Below are positions 17,047 through 24,872 of a stretch of DNA of 64,000 nucleotides, piece by piece. A program made the position numbers and the translations under genes. Source of the DNA: Massilia sp. Root351 (GTDB lineage: Bacteria > Pseudomonadota > Gammaproteobacteria > Burkholderiales > Burkholderiaceae_D). Each line of letters begins with the position of its first letter. Position 1 is the stretch's first letter. The notes under the pieces were generated by a model that was not told the origin of the DNA, made no database searches, and saw nothing but the letters and a program-made list of their open reading frames with translations. The stretch is taken from NCBI RefSeq assembly GCF_001425045.1, contig NZ_LMDJ01000034.1:62001-126000 (forward strand), given 5' to 3'.

Positions 17047-17856
17047 TCAGTGCGGGACGACGGCGAACCTGAGCATGTCCGGCGGATAGTACTGCTGGAA
17101 ATAGCGCCACAGCACTCCCCTGGACGCTTCGTTCAGCAAAGCGTGCAGCGCGCGCTGGTCGGCCGCCTGCAGCGAGCGGCGCGATACATAGGCGCCGCTC
17201 TCCGTCATCGGCAGGCCGGCCAGGGGCTGGTACGCCAGCTGCGCCAGCAGTGCCTGCGCGGCGGGGTCGGCGTTGAGCGAGGACATGAAGATGGCTGGCG
17301 CCATCACGGTGAAATCCGCGCGGCCGGCCTTGAGCAGGCGGCCGACGGAAGCCAGGTCGTCTGCGTAGTCGATGCGGCGCTCGGCCTCCAGCTGCCGCAG
17401 CAGCGCGTCGTACTCGTCGCCGAACGAGTACGACCGCACCACCACGCCGCGCAGATTCTTCTGTGCCAGCAGCGCCTGTACGCTGTGCGCCGCCAGCTTG
17501 CGCGCCTTCAGGCTGATAAGTTCCACCTTCCACTTCATCATCGGAACAAAGGTGGCGCGCAGATCGCGGTCAGCGCTGCGCGACGCGGGCACCATCAAGT
17601 CGGCCTGGCCGGATTCGAGGAACTGGAATGCCATGCGGGCGCGCGGCATCACGGGAAATTCAAATGTGCAGCCGGCCTTGGCGCCCAGCTCGCGCAGCGT
17701 ATCCGGTATCACGCCGGACACGCTGTTCCCCTGCACGATGACGCTATAGCCGGTCGGCGAAGCGGGCACCCGGATGGCCCGCGAGCAGCCGGCGCTGGCC
17801 GGCTGCGGCAGCAGCGTAGCGGCCACCAGGGCCAGGATGGGCAAGGACATTTGCAT
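17047..17856 (-). CDS. Periplasmic solute-binding protein, SBP_bac_3-like
   Basis: The 269-residue protein has a signal peptide (LVAATLLPQPASA) and the two-lobe fold of extracytoplasmic binding proteins of the polar amino-acid type: YSVIVQGNSVSGVIPDTLRELG, then the lobe-two stretch SVGRLLKAGRADFTVMAP. No ABC permease or ATPase is adjacent, and the gene stands alone, so it is an orphan binding protein. Such orphans can feed a distant transporter or a sensor kinase. Start ATG 17856 or 17850 are both possible. Two more orphans of the same fold lie at 36.4-38.0 kb. Confidence 0.75.
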   Translation of the reverse strand: MQMSLPILALVAATLLPQPASAGCSRAIRVPASPTGYSVIVQGNSVSGVIPDTLRELGAKAGCTFEFPVMPRARMAFQFLESGQADLMVPASRSADRDLRATFVPMMKWKVELISLKARKLAAHSVQALLAQKNLRGVVVRSYSFGDEYDALLRQLEAERRIDYADDLASVGRLLKAGRADFTVMAPAIFMSSLNADPAAQALLAQLAYQPLAGLPMTESGAYVSRRSLQAADQRALHALLNEASRGVLWRYFQQYYPPDMLRFAVVPH

Positions 17857-17880
17857 CCGCCCATTCTACCTGCGGTAGCG

Positions 17881-17915
17881 TTTTGCCAAGAAGAACGAAG
17901 AGGGGCTTGGCAAAA
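17881..17915. repeat. Inverted repeat overlapping the tRNA-Phe -35 box
   Basis: A perfect 10-bp inverted repeat, TTTTGCCAAG at 17881-17890 and CTTGGCAAAA at 17906-17915, is separated by 15 bases. The right arm contains the -35 hexamer of the tRNA promoter. As DNA it could be a regulator site; as minus-strand RNA it lies upstream of the binding-protein gene. Confidence 0.7.
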
Positions 17916-17935
17916 CGAATTTTGGTTTGTATAAT
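17907..17935 (+). promoter_or_regulatory. tRNA-Phe promoter, sigma-70 type
   Basis: TTGGCA at 17907-17912 and TATAAT at 17930-17935 are separated by exactly 17 bases. The -10 is a perfect consensus and the -35 matches five of six. A GC-rich discriminator (GCGGGC) follows, typical of stable-RNA promoters under stringent control. Transcription would begin at about 17942, only a few bases before the mature tRNA. Confidence 0.85.
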
Positions 17936-17946
17936 TGCGGGCTCTT

Positions 17947-18022
17947 GGCCTGGTAGCTCAGTTGGTAGAGCAGAGGATTGAAAATCCTTGTGTCGGTGGT
18001 TCGATTCCGCCCCGGGCCACCA
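17947..18022 (+). tRNA. tRNA-Phe (anticodon GAA)
   Basis: A 76-nt tRNA with an encoded CCA end. The acceptor stem pairs GGCCTGG with CCGGGCC (one T-G pair), the anticodon GAA is at 17980-17982 in the loop TTGAAAA, and the T arm is GGTGG-TTCGATT-CCGCC. The D arm GCTCAGTTGGTAGAGC is standard. It is a single tRNA, followed by its own terminator. Confidence 0.98.
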
Positions 18023-18038
18023 AGAACATATTCGACGC

Positions 18039-18062
18039 ACGCCCACTCACGCAAGTGGGCGT
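18039..18062 (+). terminator. Rho-independent terminator of tRNA-Phe
   Basis: A 9-bp stem (ACGCCCACT with AGTGGGCGT) with a 6-base loop is followed by TGTCGTTTCT. The T content after the stem is moderate. It lies 16 bases beyond the tRNA end. Confidence 0.75.
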
Positions 18063-18169
18063 TGTCGTTTCTGGCGTTCGTGCCATTCGAGGCAGTGCGC
18101 CGGCAAGAAAAATTCGCCGCGGGATGCCGAACTGCGCTATGGTGATGTTTTCATATTGCAACTTTTCGC

Positions 18170-20027
18170 ATGAATGCTATCCTTCGCACCCTGGCAGTGG
18201 CCGCTTGCGTTGCAGTGCCGCTGGACGTCGCCGCCGCCGAGACCGGGGCCACGGCGCCGATTCCGCTCTCCACCTTCTTCAAGAAATCGGCCACCACCGG
18301 CGCCGCCCTGTCGCCCAACGGCCGCTTTGTCGCGCTGCGCATGCTGTCGGCGCATGGGCGCACGATGCTGACGGTGTTCGACGTGGCCACGCGCAAATCG
18401 CAGGCGATCGCCAACTTCCGCAATGCCGACATCGACATGTTCTCCTGGCTCAGCGACGAACGCCTGGTCTTCACCCTGGTCACCGTCGACCATGAAGGCG
18501 ACGCCGGCAGGCCTGGCGCATACGCGGTCAACCGCGATGGCAAGGAGCGCATTTCCCTGACCGAGATCCTGGTAGCCAAGCGATCGTTCGCCGACAGCGA
18601 TCCGGTCAATCACGATTATCCGACCCAGTTCTCCCGCCGTGGCTTCCCGCTCAGAAAAGGGGAAACCCTTGACGCCATCGAACATGATGGCGACGATGAA
18701 GCGTCGCTGGTAAGGCTCAACAGCCGCAATGCCCGCCGGTTCCCGGTCCGGGCGCCAAGCGGCACATACAACTGGCTGACCGATGCCGATGGCAATCTGC
18801 GCGTCGCCACCGCCAAGCGCGGTGGCCGCGTGCTCAACCTCTATCACGACAACGGCGACTGGCGCCAGCTCGACAGCCGCGACGCGCAGGCCGAATCCAG
18901 CTTCGATCCGCTGCTGTACGTGGACGGCGTGCTGTATGTCCGCTCGCGCAACGGCGGCGATGAAGCGCAGGTCTACCGCTACGACCTGGCGCACAACGCC
19001 ATCGCGGCCAAGCCGCTGATCACCGCCCCCCGGCTTCGACACGGACGGCTATTTCATCATCAGCAACAAGCAGATGCTGGGCTTCCGCTTCACCACCGAC
19101 GCCGAGGTCACCGTCTGGTTCGACCAGCGGATGAAAGCGCTCCAGCAGGAGGTCGACCAGATCCTCCCCGGCATGGTGAACAACCTGTCGCGCGGCATTG
19201 CCAGCGAGACGCCCTATGTGCTGGTCGACGCGTATGCCGACGTGCGCAGCCACGCCTACATCCTCTACAACACTGAAACCAAGGAGCGCACGCTGCTGGG
19301 CCAATCCAAGCCGGACGTCGCCGCGGACCAGATGGCGCAGATGACGATGGTGCGCTACAAGGCGCGCGACGGCTTGCAGGTTCCCGCCTTCCTGACGCTG
19401 CCGAATACTGCCCAGCAGAAGAAGCTGCCCACGGTGGTGCTGCTCGGACCGGACGAAGAGCGCCGCAGCGCCAAGTGGGAGTGGAACGCCGAGGTGCAAT
19501 TCCTCGCGTCGCGCGGCTATGCTGTACTGCAGCCCGAGCCGCGCGGCACCAAGGGCTACGGCAGCAAGCATTTCCAGGCGGGCGCGGGCCAGGCCGGGCG
19601 CGCGGCGCAGAACGACATCGCCGACGCCGTCAAATGGGCCGTGGCGGAGGGCCATACCGATCCGGCGCGCGTATGCATCGCGGGCACCGGCTACGGCGGC
19701 TACGCTGCCATGATGGCCTTGCTCAAACATGCGGACAGCTTCAAGTGCGGCATCAGCTGGTCCGGCATGACGGCGTACCGGAACAATCCGGACGACGCCG
19801 GCTTGAAGGACATCAAGCGGCCGGTGCTGCTAGCGTACGGCACCGGGGACGAGGCCGTCAGCTACAAGCAGGGGCTGGCGTTCTACCAGGCGCTCAAGGC
19901 CGGCAACCCGCAGGCCGAATGGCTGGAATACGCCCCGGCCGTCGAGGACTGGACGACGCAGAAGAACCGCATCGACCTGTGGCGCAATATCGAAAGCTTC
20001 CTGGCCAGGCACATCGGCGCCCAGTGA
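18170..20027 (+). pseudogene. S9 family peptidase, frameshifted and lacking catalytic Ser and His
   Basis: Two frames together encode an S9 prolyl-oligopeptidase/acylaminoacyl-peptidase type protein of about 618 residues. The first frame gives a signal peptide and the N-terminal propeller up to about residue 286 (AKPLITAP). At the C6 run 19026-19031 the frame breaks. Dropping one C joins it to the second frame (GFDTDGYFIISNKQMLGF), which carries the alpha/beta-hydrolase domain to 20027. In that domain the nucleophile motif GxSYGGY reads GTGYGGY, so Ser is Gly. The usual EGHGF catalytic histidine region reads PAVEDWTTQKNR, with no His. The acid Asp may remain (GTGDEAVS). The break could be a sequencing error, but the lost triad is independent of it. 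An intact paralogue lies at 53.2-55.2 kb. Confidence 0.85.
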
Positions 20028-20053
20028 CGCGTTAGCGCCGCGCCGGTATGGCA

Positions 20054-20275
20054 TCAGCAGCGGCTGCCGCCGGTGCGGGAGAACAGCCGCCGCACCAGGT
20101 GGCCCTTCCACATCCACAATCCCATCAGCACGATGGCCGGGAAGAAGCCGTAGCGGATGGAGCCGGCGTAGCTGTGCAGCTGGTCAATCGGCCCGTAGAT
20201 GTAGCCGGCGACCGGGATCGCCAGCAAGGCGTGGGTCCAGCGCAACAGCGCGCGTTTGGTGGATTCGCCCATCAT
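20054..20275 (-). CDS. Small membrane protein
   Basis: A 73-residue product starting MMGESTKRALLRWTHALLAI, with hydrophobic segments at about 13-31 and 44-58 and a basic, Cys-containing tail (LFSRTGGSRC). I do not recognise a family. The start ATG 20275 overlaps the stop of the SRPBCC gene as ATGA, so it is translationally coupled and is the third gene of the ArsR operon. The longer frame seen upstream is out of frame with real coding and was ignored. It may be a DoxX-like or transport accessory protein, but nothing in it proves that. Confidence 0.65.
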   Translation of the reverse strand: MMGESTKRALLRWTHALLAIPVAGYIYGPIDQLHSYAGSIRYGFFPAIVLMGLWMWKGHLVRRLFSRTGGSRC

Positions 20276-20685
20276 GCCGCCGCCTTCGCCACAAGCTGCT
20301 CCAGCTGCTTGAAGAAGTTCTGCCAGCCGTACTGCGCGCCCTGGTAGGCCTGCTCCTGGTCCAGCCGGAAGCCGGCTTGCTCCATCCTCAGGAGCGTGCC
20401 GCTGCCGGTGGCGTCCAGCGTCCAGGTGACCACCGTCTCCACGCCATAGGCAGACCAGGTGTAGGACAGCGTCTTCTGCGGCACCACTTCCTCCACCTGG
20501 CACTCGACCGAGCCCCAGTCCGCGTTGAACTGGAACTTGTGGCCGGCCACCGGCTGGAAGTCGCTCTTCATCAGCCAGGCTTCGATCAGGTGCGGCTGGG
20601 TGAGCGCACGCCAGAGCTTTTCCGGTGGATGCGGAAACTCGCGTTCGACAACGACGGTACGGAGTTGTTGGGCAGCTTGGTTCAT
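20272..20685 (-). CDS. SRPBCC (AHSA1-like) domain protein
   Basis: The 137-residue protein is a single START/Bet v1-like domain of the AHSA1 group. It opens with VVEREFPHPPEKLWRALTQPHLIEAWL, contains GSVECQVEEVVPQKTLSYTW and ends in a long amphipathic helix. Members bind hydrophobic ligands and very often follow an ArsR-type repressor, as here. Its ATG overlaps the ArsR stop (TAATG). No ligand can be named. Confidence 0.88.
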   Translation of the reverse strand: MNQAAQQLRTVVVEREFPHPPEKLWRALTQPHLIEAWLMKSDFQPVAGHKFQFNADWGSVECQVEEVVPQKTLSYTWSAYGVETVVTWTLDATGSGTLLRMEQAGFRLDQEQAYQGAQYGWQNFFKQLEQLVAKAAA

Positions 20686-21008
20686 TATTGGTCCATCCTC
20701 TTTAAAAGGTCATCGAGATCGTCGAACCGGCTTTCCCAGAAGCGCGTCATCTGGTTGGTCCAGTCCTGCAGCGGAGCCAGCGCATTGAGTTGCGCGCTGT
20801 AGTGGGTCTGGCGGCCCTGGTGCCGGTCCAGCACCAGGCCGGCCTGCTTCAATACCGCCAGGTGTTTGGAAACGGCCGGCTGCGAAATCTGCGCGTGCGC
20901 GGTCAGCCCGCCAACGGTCTGCTCGCCGCCGCTGCACAGCTGTTCAAAAATGGCCCGCCGGGTGGGATCGGAAAGTGCCCGGAAGAGCGCGTCGCGTGGG
21001 GTAGTCAT
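20685..21008 (-). CDS. ArsR-family (HTH_20-like) transcriptional repressor
   Basis: A 107-residue winged helix-turn-helix protein. DALFRALSDPTRRAIFEQLCSGGEQTVGGLT is followed by the recognition helix SQPAVSKHLAVLKQAGLV and the wing DRHQGRQTHYS. The metal-binding cysteine pair of true ArsR proteins is absent; this is the metal-independent subgroup that pairs with AHSA1 proteins. It is first in a three-gene coupled operon and probably represses itself through the duplicated element 9-51 bp upstream of its start. Confidence 0.9.
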   Translation of the reverse strand: MTTPRDALFRALSDPTRRAIFEQLCSGGEQTVGGLTAHAQISQPAVSKHLAVLKQAGLVLDRHQGRQTHYSAQLNALAPLQDWTNQMTRFWESRFDDLDDLLKRMDQ

Positions 21009-21016
21009 CAGAATTC

Positions 21017-21059
21017 ATAGCCAGTTAGTTATGGATTAACTATAGCCATACGGTTATGG
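21017..21059. promoter_or_regulatory. Duplicated operator upstream of the ArsR operon
   Basis: Two direct 18-bp copies of ATAGCCA-N4-GTTATGG lie at 21017-21034 and 21042-21059, 25 bp apart from start to start. Fourteen positions are identical. The second is also partly palindromic (ATAGCC with GGTTAT). Position and repetition indicate a binding site for the ArsR repressor. The promoter should overlap it. Confidence 0.65.
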
Positions 21060-21172
21060 GTTGTCAAGCACGCGGGATGCCAAATTCGATATGGCGTAGG
21101 ACAAATTTGTGATTAGACTGCCAGCTCGGTGCGGCCTACCATCGAGCCACCGCCCTTTCCAAGAGAATAAGA

Positions 21173-22858
21173 ATGAAGAGACTACTTACCGCCCTGAGCC
21201 TTGCGGCCAGCGCGCCGCTGTGCCTGGCCGCCACGCCCTCCCCGGCCTCGGCGCCGGTCCGGCTGACCGTCGATGCGGCCCAGGTGAAGGGGCCGATGAC
21301 TCCGATCTGGGCCTGGTTCGGCTACGACGAGCCCAACTACACTACCGCCCCCAACGGCAAGAAGCTGCTCAGCGATATCGCCGCCCTGAGCCCGGTGCCG
21401 GTCTACGTGCGCGCGCACAACCTGATGACCTCCGGCGACGGCAGCTACGCGCTGAAGTGGGGCTCGACCGGCATGTACAGCGAGGACAAGGACGGCAAGC
21501 CGATCTACAACTGGACCATCGTCGACCAGATCTTCGACACCTATGTCGAACGCAAGATGAAGCCGCTGGCGCAGATCGGCTTCATGCCGGAAGCGCTGTC
21601 GCAGCGTCCGCAGCCCTACCAGCACCGCTGGAAGCCGGGCACGCCTTACCAGGAAATCATGACCGGCTGGGCCACCCCGCCCAAGGACTACGACAAGTGG
21701 GCCGAGCTGATCTACCAGTGGGTCAAGCACTGCGTGGCGCGCTACGGGCAGCAGGAGGTGGAGAGCTGGTACTGGGAAGTGTGGAACGAGCCGGACGGCC
21801 ACTATCTGATCGCGCCGGACCCCAAGCTGGAATACTTCAAGATGTACGACTACGCGGCCGACGCCGTCAAGCGCGCGCTGCCGACGGCGCGCATGGGCGG
21901 CCCGCACACGGCCGGCGCGGGGCGCTTCATGGACGATTTCCTGCAGCACGCGCTGTACGGCAAGAACTTCAAGACCGGCAAGACCGGCTCGCCGCTGGAC
22001 TTCGTGGCCTTCCACGCCAAGGGCTCGCCCAAGGTGGCCGACGGCGTGGTGCAGATGGGCATGGGCATCCATTTCAAGCGCCTCGACTCCGGCTTCGCGC
22101 TGGTGGAAAAGTATCCCGGGCTGAAGGGCGTGCCGGTCATCATCGGCGAGTCGGATCCGGAAGGCTGCGCCGCCTGCGGCATGCAGACCAACCCGGAAAA
22201 CGCTTACCGCAACGGCACCCTGTATTCGAGCTATACGGCAGCTTCCATCGCGCGCGAATTCGACCTGGCTGCGCGGCGCGGCGTCAACCTGATCGGCGCG
22301 GTGAACTGGTCGTTCGAGTTCGAGGACCAGCCGTGGTTCGCCGGCTTCCGCGACCTGGCCACCAACGGCGTGAACAAGCCGGTGCTGAACGTGTTCCGCA
22401 TGTTCGGCATGATGCGCGGCGAGCGCGTGGCGGTGGGCGGCGACCAGGCCTACGACACGGCCGGCATCATGGCCAATGGTGTACGCGGCGCGCGCACCGA
22501 CATCAATGCGCTGGCCAGCAAGGACCGGCGCAGCATTGCCGTCATGGTCTGGAACTACCATGACGACGACGTCATCGACGCCGGCTCGCCGGTGGAGCTG
22601 CGCATCGCCGGCATACCGGCCAGGCAGGTGCAGCTGCGCCACTACCGCATCGACCAGGACAACAGCAATTCCTACAGCGCCTGGAAGCGCATGGGATCGC
22701 CGGTCAGTCCAACCGCCGCGCAAGTTGCCGAACTGCAGAAGGCCAGCGAACTGGCGCAGCTGGGCACGGCCGAAACACTGCAGACGCCGGACGGCAAGGC
22801 GACGCTCAAGATGCAGTTGCCGCGCCAGGCGGTGTCGCTGCTTACCCTTAGCTACTAG
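21173..22858 (+). CDS. Glycoside hydrolase family 39-like exported protein
   Basis: The 561-residue enzyme has a signal peptide (ALSLAASAPLCLAA) and a GH39 TIM barrel. The acid/base motif WEVWNEPDGH has Glu206, and the likely nucleophile is Glu326 in VPVIIGESDPEG. The family includes beta-xylosidases and alpha-L-iduronidases. The C-terminal part (about 440-561) is a beta-sandwich typical of GH39. Cys pairs near 333-336 (CAACG) may form a disulfide. It stands alone, with no transporter or other polysaccharide genes next to it. The exact substrate is open. Confidence 0.82.
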   Translation: MKRLLTALSLAASAPLCLAATPSPASAPVRLTVDAAQVKGPMTPIWAWFGYDEPNYTTAPNGKKLLSDIAALSPVPVYVRAHNLMTSGDGSYALKWGSTGMYSEDKDGKPIYNWTIVDQIFDTYVERKMKPLAQIGFMPEALSQRPQPYQHRWKPGTPYQEIMTGWATPPKDYDKWAELIYQWVKHCVARYGQQEVESWYWEVWNEPDGHYLIAPDPKLEYFKMYDYAADAVKRALPTARMGGPHTAGAGRFMDDFLQHALYGKNFKTGKTGSPLDFVAFHAKGSPKVADGVVQMGMGIHFKRLDSGFALVEKYPGLKGVPVIIGESDPEGCAACGMQTNPENAYRNGTLYSSYTAASIAREFDLAARRGVNLIGAVNWSFEFEDQPWFAGFRDLATNGVNKPVLNVFRMFGMMRGERVAVGGDQAYDTAGIMANGVRGARTDINALASKDRRSIAVMVWNYHDDDVIDAGSPVELRIAGIPARQVQLRHYRIDQDNSNSYSAWKRMGSPVSPTAAQVAELQKASELAQLGTAETLQTPDGKATLKMQLPRQAVSLLTLSY

Positions 22859-22891
22859 CGCTGGATCACCTGCGGCGCGCGGCTATACTGA

Positions 22892-22918
22892 AAAGGGCGG
22901 ACACCGCGTTCGCCCTTT
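22892..22918 (+). other. Hairpin between the GH39 gene and the DUF1059 gene
   Basis: AAAGGGCG at 22892-22899 pairs with CGCCCTTT at 22911-22918 across an 11-base loop, and TATACT lies just upstream at 22884-22889. It may end the GH39 message or be a leader hairpin of the next gene, whose AAGGAG lies 7 bases beyond it. The T-run is too short for a firm terminator call. Confidence 0.4.
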
Positions 22919-22936
22919 CCAGTGAAGGAGTTGATC

Positions 22937-23188
22937 ATGACGCGCAAATTCATCGACTGCCGTGAGTTCCCGAGCGATACGCATTGCTCGGTTGCGATAT
23001 CGGCCGACAGCGAGGAAGAGCTTTTGCAAGTTGCTGCGGAGCATGCAGTCTCGGTGCACGGCCATAGCGACACACCGGAACTGCGCGCGCAGCTGCGCCA
23101 GTTGTTCAGGGACGGCACGCCGCCGGAACACCAGCCCATGCCGGCGCAGCCCGCCGCGCCCGACGCCACGGCATCGCGCCCGCATTGA
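22937..23188 (+). CDS. DUF1059 domain small protein
   Basis: An 83-residue protein matching DUF1059: KFIDCREFPSDTHCSVAISA, then SEEELLQVAAEHAVSVHGHSDT and ELRAQLRQLFRDG. The conserved CREFPS and the His-rich AVHGH region suggest a small metal- or ligand-binding role, which is not established. AAGGAG at 22925-22930 fixes the start. It converges with the methyltransferase gene. Confidence 0.85.
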   Translation: MTRKFIDCREFPSDTHCSVAISADSEEELLQVAAEHAVSVHGHSDTPELRAQLRQLFRDGTPPEHQPMPAQPAAPDATASRPH

Positions 23189-23206
23189 GCGCGGCTGCAC
23201 GGGCAA

Positions 23207-24016
23207 TCAGCGCTTGACGATCACCACCTCCAGATACTCGCCGGGCACGATCAGCGAGGCGGCGCCGGCCGTGTTGCATCGTTCGAGCAAGGCGGTCAGG
23301 TCGCGTTCCAGCGCCTGGGCGCCGGCCTCGTCGAGCGCGGCGAAGGCCTTGTGCACCGGACCGTAGAAATCGCGGAACATTTGCAGCCAGTGCGCGGCGG
23401 AAGCGTAGCGGAAGTTGAACACCTTGCGCTGTGCCTGGATGCTGGCCGCCTGCGCGCCGAACAACTCGTTCAGATAGCCCTCGGTGCCCCACATGGCCGG
23501 CGACTTCAGGCCGGCCGGCGGCGGCACGTGCTGCCCTATGGTCTTGAACAGCTGGCCGATGAAGCCTTCCGGCGTCCAGTTGGCCATGCCGATGCGGCCA
23601 CCCGGCCGCAGCACGCGCAGCATCTCGCTGGAGGACTGCGCATGGTTGGGCGCAAACATGATGCCGAAAGTCGATAGCGCCGCGTCGAAGCTGGCGTCGC
23701 CGAACGGCAAGGCCTCGGCGTCGGCCACCTGGAATTCCACCGCCAGCCCCTCGGCGGCGGCGCGGGCGCGCCCTTTTTCCAGCAGCGCCGGCACATAGTC
23801 GGTGGAGGTCACTTTCGCAAAACGGTGCGCGGCGGCCAGGGTGGCGTTGCCGTTCCCCGCCGCGATATCGATTACCTGCTGTCCGGCGCGGATGTCGGCC
23901 GCCTCGGCCAGCGACTCGCCCACCATCTGCAGCGTCACGCCGATGACGGCGAAGTCGCCGCTGGCCCACGTTCCCTGCTGGCGCACCTTGATCGCCGCAT
24001 AGTCTGGCTCGCTCAT
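23207..24016 (-). CDS. SAM-dependent class I methyltransferase
   Basis: A 269-residue methyltransferase with motif I VIDIAAGNGNATLA (about residues 48-61), an acidic post-motif I loop (VTSTDYV), the motif around VADAEALPFGDASFDAALSTFGIMF and the closing LRVLRPGGRIGMANWTPEGF. It resembles UbiE-like small-molecule enzymes. The substrate is unknown and there is no operon partner; the Cys-free C-terminal half gives no further clue. Confidence 0.87.
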   Translation of the reverse strand: MSEPDYAAIKVRQQGTWASGDFAVIGVTLQMVGESLAEAADIRAGQQVIDIAAGNGNATLAAAHRFAKVTSTDYVPALLEKGRARAAAEGLAVEFQVADAEALPFGDASFDAALSTFGIMFAPNHAQSSSEMLRVLRPGGRIGMANWTPEGFIGQLFKTIGQHVPPPAGLKSPAMWGTEGYLNELFGAQAASIQAQRKVFNFRYASAAHWLQMFRDFYGPVHKAFAALDEAGAQALERDLTALLERCNTAGAASLIVPGEYLEVVIVKR

Positions 24017-24102
24017 GATAGTCCCCTAGGTTAAAGAGGAAGCATAGTTGGCAAAACAGGATTTGCAAGCCGGTTCCAGGCAATGCGGCCCCTGCCTTAA
24101 AA

Positions 24103-24116
24103 GCCGCTTAAGCGGC
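24103..24116. repeat. 14-bp perfect palindrome
   Basis: GCCGCTTAAGCGGC is self-complementary over all 14 bases. It lies between the methyltransferase and the DUF1840 gene, 87 bp upstream of the methyltransferase start and 134 bp before DUF1840. It could be a regulator site. Confidence 0.45.
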
Positions 24117-24155
24117 CGGATTTCGTTTGGGAATTCAAGCGAACGGGTCTAATGT

Positions 24156-24203
24156 CTACGCAACAGGCAGCACCAATCCCAGCGGCTGCCTGGGCAAACG
24201 TAG
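24156..24203 (+). other. Structured leader or small RNA candidate before DUF1840
   Basis: Nested inverted repeats: CTACG 24156-24160 with CGTAG 24199-24203, and CAGGCAGC 24164-24171 with GCTGCCTG 24185-24192, with a 13-base loop ACCAATCCCAGCG. This forms an interrupted stem ending 46 bases before the DUF1840 start. No known riboswitch class is recognised. Confidence 0.4.
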
Positions 24204-24249
24204 TGCATTTATAACGTCATACCGATGACACGGCCCAGGAAGAGTTCGT

Positions 24250-24591
24250 ATGCTAATTTCATTCAAATCCAAATCCTCCCCGGAGGTCTTGATGTACCAG
24301 GAACACGCCGAGCGCATTCTGCGGCTGCTGCACAAGAGCCCGCAGCGCGGCGTGATCACGGCGGCCGAAGCGAGCGAGGCACTGGCGCTGCTGGAGCAGG
24401 AGGTGGCCTACACCCGGCAGCACCCGGACCAGGACGTCGAACATGACGCCCATACGCCCGAGCAGGAACAAGGCGAGAGCACGGAACACGCGCTGCTGCA
24501 GCGGGTGAGCTTTTCCGCCCGCTCCTATCCGCTGCTGGAAATGCTGCGCTCGGCCAGCCGGGAAAACGAATACATCATGTGGGGGGTGTGA
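24250..24591 (+). CDS. DUF1840 family protein
   Basis: A 113-residue cytosolic protein opening MLISFKSKSSPEVLMYQEHAERIL, as expected for DUF1840, a family restricted mainly to betaproteobacteria. Residues 35-60 form a helix with ITAAEASEALALLEQEV, followed by an acidic linker (VEHDAHTPEQEQ) and a C-terminal SARSYPLLEMLRSA. The function is unknown. It is monocistronic. Confidence 0.85.
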   Translation: MLISFKSKSSPEVLMYQEHAERILRLLHKSPQRGVITAAEASEALALLEQEVAYTRQHPDQDVEHDAHTPEQEQGESTEHALLQRVSFSARSYPLLEMLRSASRENEYIMWGV

Positions 24592-24611
24592 GGCGCGGCC
24601 AGCCGTCGCCG

Positions 24612-24632
24612 GAGCGCCCGATCCGGGCGCTC
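24612..24632 (+). terminator. Possible terminator of the DUF1840 gene
   Basis: A 9-bp stem, GAGCGCCCG with CGGGCGCTC, and a 3-base loop begin 21 bases after the DUF1840 stop. There is no T-run, so it may act as an RNA 3' end or a Rho-dependent stop. Confidence 0.45.
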
Positions 24633-24654
24633 ATCCTCAATAGGCGAAAAAGCA

Positions 24655-24794
24655 TTTCATAGCGTGAAACACGCGCAAAAAAACCCCAGTGGAATTCATC
24701 TCATTTTTTGAAAGTTTGTTTCGCATCCTGAAATACGCAACTCAACACATTGAATTTAAACAAAAAAAATCTAGTTATATGTCTTATATAAGAC
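24655..24794 (+). promoter_or_regulatory. aceA control region with palindrome and repeats
   Basis: The AT-rich stretch before isocitrate lyase holds several motifs: the inverted repeat TTTCA-N5-TGAAA (24655-24669); the decamer TGAAAYACGC twice (24665-24674 and 24729-24738, 64 bp apart); and the perfect 14-bp palindrome GTCTTATATAAGAC (24781-24794), 78 bp before the start codon. A promoter with TTATAT as -10 would fit near 24773-24778. These are candidate sites for an acetate or fatty-acid responsive regulator. The actual protein is unknown. Confidence 0.5.
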
Positions 24795-24872
24795 TCTGGT
24801 GCGCCGCAATAAAAAGGCCTACTATTAATGCATGCGGTTTCACTTTCTTGCATTACTACCTAGGAGATTCAC

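Noticed and set aside
17047..18022. Integration (att) site at the tRNA-Phe 3' end
   Set aside because: No integrase gene and no repeat of the tRNA 3' end were seen downstream.
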